Assembly: GCF_001544575.2 (NCBI RefSeq)
Contig: NZ_FCNY02000003.1
Coordinates: forward strand, 372,001 to 436,000
Direction: 5' to 3'
Origin: Caballeronia cordobensis
GTDB lineage: Bacteria > Pseudomonadota > Gammaproteobacteria > Burkholderiales > Burkholderiaceae
DNA: 64,000 bases
The notes under the pieces were generated by a model. The model saw only the letters and a list, made by a program, of their open reading frames with translations. It was not told the DNA's origin and did not search any database. Shown here piece by piece: positions 63,932 through 64,000 of the stretch. A program made the translations under genes and the position numbers. Within the stretch, counting starts at the first letter, position 1; each line of letters opens with the position of its first letter.

Positions 63932-64000
63932 CTCACGCCGAAAGCGCGGGCCGAGGCGATACGATCGGCCCGCCGCATGCCGTGCCGTCCGCCCGACCCT
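63932..64000. other. End of window, no feature seen
   Basis: The last 69 bases hold no convincing gene start, terminator stem or repeat. Confidence 0.4.

Overview
The window looks like a GC-rich beta-proteobacterial replicon, most likely Burkholderiaceae (Paraburkholderia/Caballeronia/Burkholderia type). Pointers are the two Gram-negative general porins of that lineage, dense catabolic operons with many Liv-type ABC and MFS transporters, IclR/LysR regulators and consistently high-GC third codon positions. No rRNA, tRNA, CRISPR array, transposase or integrase was seen. Assignments rest on motifs and family resemblance read by eye; no database search was run.

Layout. 1-2.1 kb: end of an MFS transporter, a GAF-domain protein and a porin. 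2.2-5.8 kb: a phosphonoacetate module (GlpT-like transporter, phosphonoacetate hydrolase phnA, divergent LysR regulator). 5.8-8.8 kb: an M19 dipeptidase-like enzyme plus ACS-family MFS transporter, divergent from a PAS-LuxR regulator. 8.9-19 kb: a ten-gene leftward amide operon: amide/urea-type ABC transporter (five genes), FmdA-type formamidase/acetamidase, amiC-amiR sensor/antiterminator, an SDR and an amidase-signature enzyme. Its leader holds a promoter, two hairpins with ANTAR-type hexaloops (A at loop position 1, G at 4) and a 15-bp intrinsic terminator whose 5' arm overlaps the second hairpin. This predicts that the operon's own AmiR relieves attenuation. A HAD phosphatase gene lies upstream.

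20-26 kb: a second Liv-type ABC transporter and a second porin. 26-59 kb: a large catabolic island with two Baeyer-Villiger monooxygenases (BVMO), an esterase, a hydroxyisobutyrate-type dehydrogenase, a SnoaL/NTF2-fold protein, a double carboxymuconolactone-decarboxylase-fold protein, a DUF2889 protein, an FMN/Fe-S/FAD old-yellow-type enzyme, EthD and SDR proteins, a Liv-type ABC transporter with fused permeases, an iron alcohol dehydrogenase, a CoA transferase, and a beta-oxidation-like set (acyl-CoA dehydrogenase, MaoC hydratase, SDR, thiolase, acyl-CoA synthetase, CaiB CoA transferase). Five IclR regulators are interspersed. 59.5-64 kb: an AAHS-type MFS transporter, a GMC alcohol oxidase/dehydrogenase and an aldehyde dehydrogenase.

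The island appears to be one regulon. A motif close to CCGTACTTTGRAA, often with TT before it, recurs at least 14 times from 24.7 to 52.7 kb, only in or beside promoter gaps, including in front of the porin and both island ABC transporters. Several gaps carry two copies, with centres near 50 bp apart in the clearest cases. I infer IclR-family operators and a coordinated pathway in which an imported ketone is oxidised to an ester by the BVMOs, hydrolysed, oxidised further and degraded as CoA thioesters. The substrate cannot be named from sequence alone. Two BVMO-IclR modules with paralogous promoter regions and two tandem IclR pairs show that the island grew by internal duplication.
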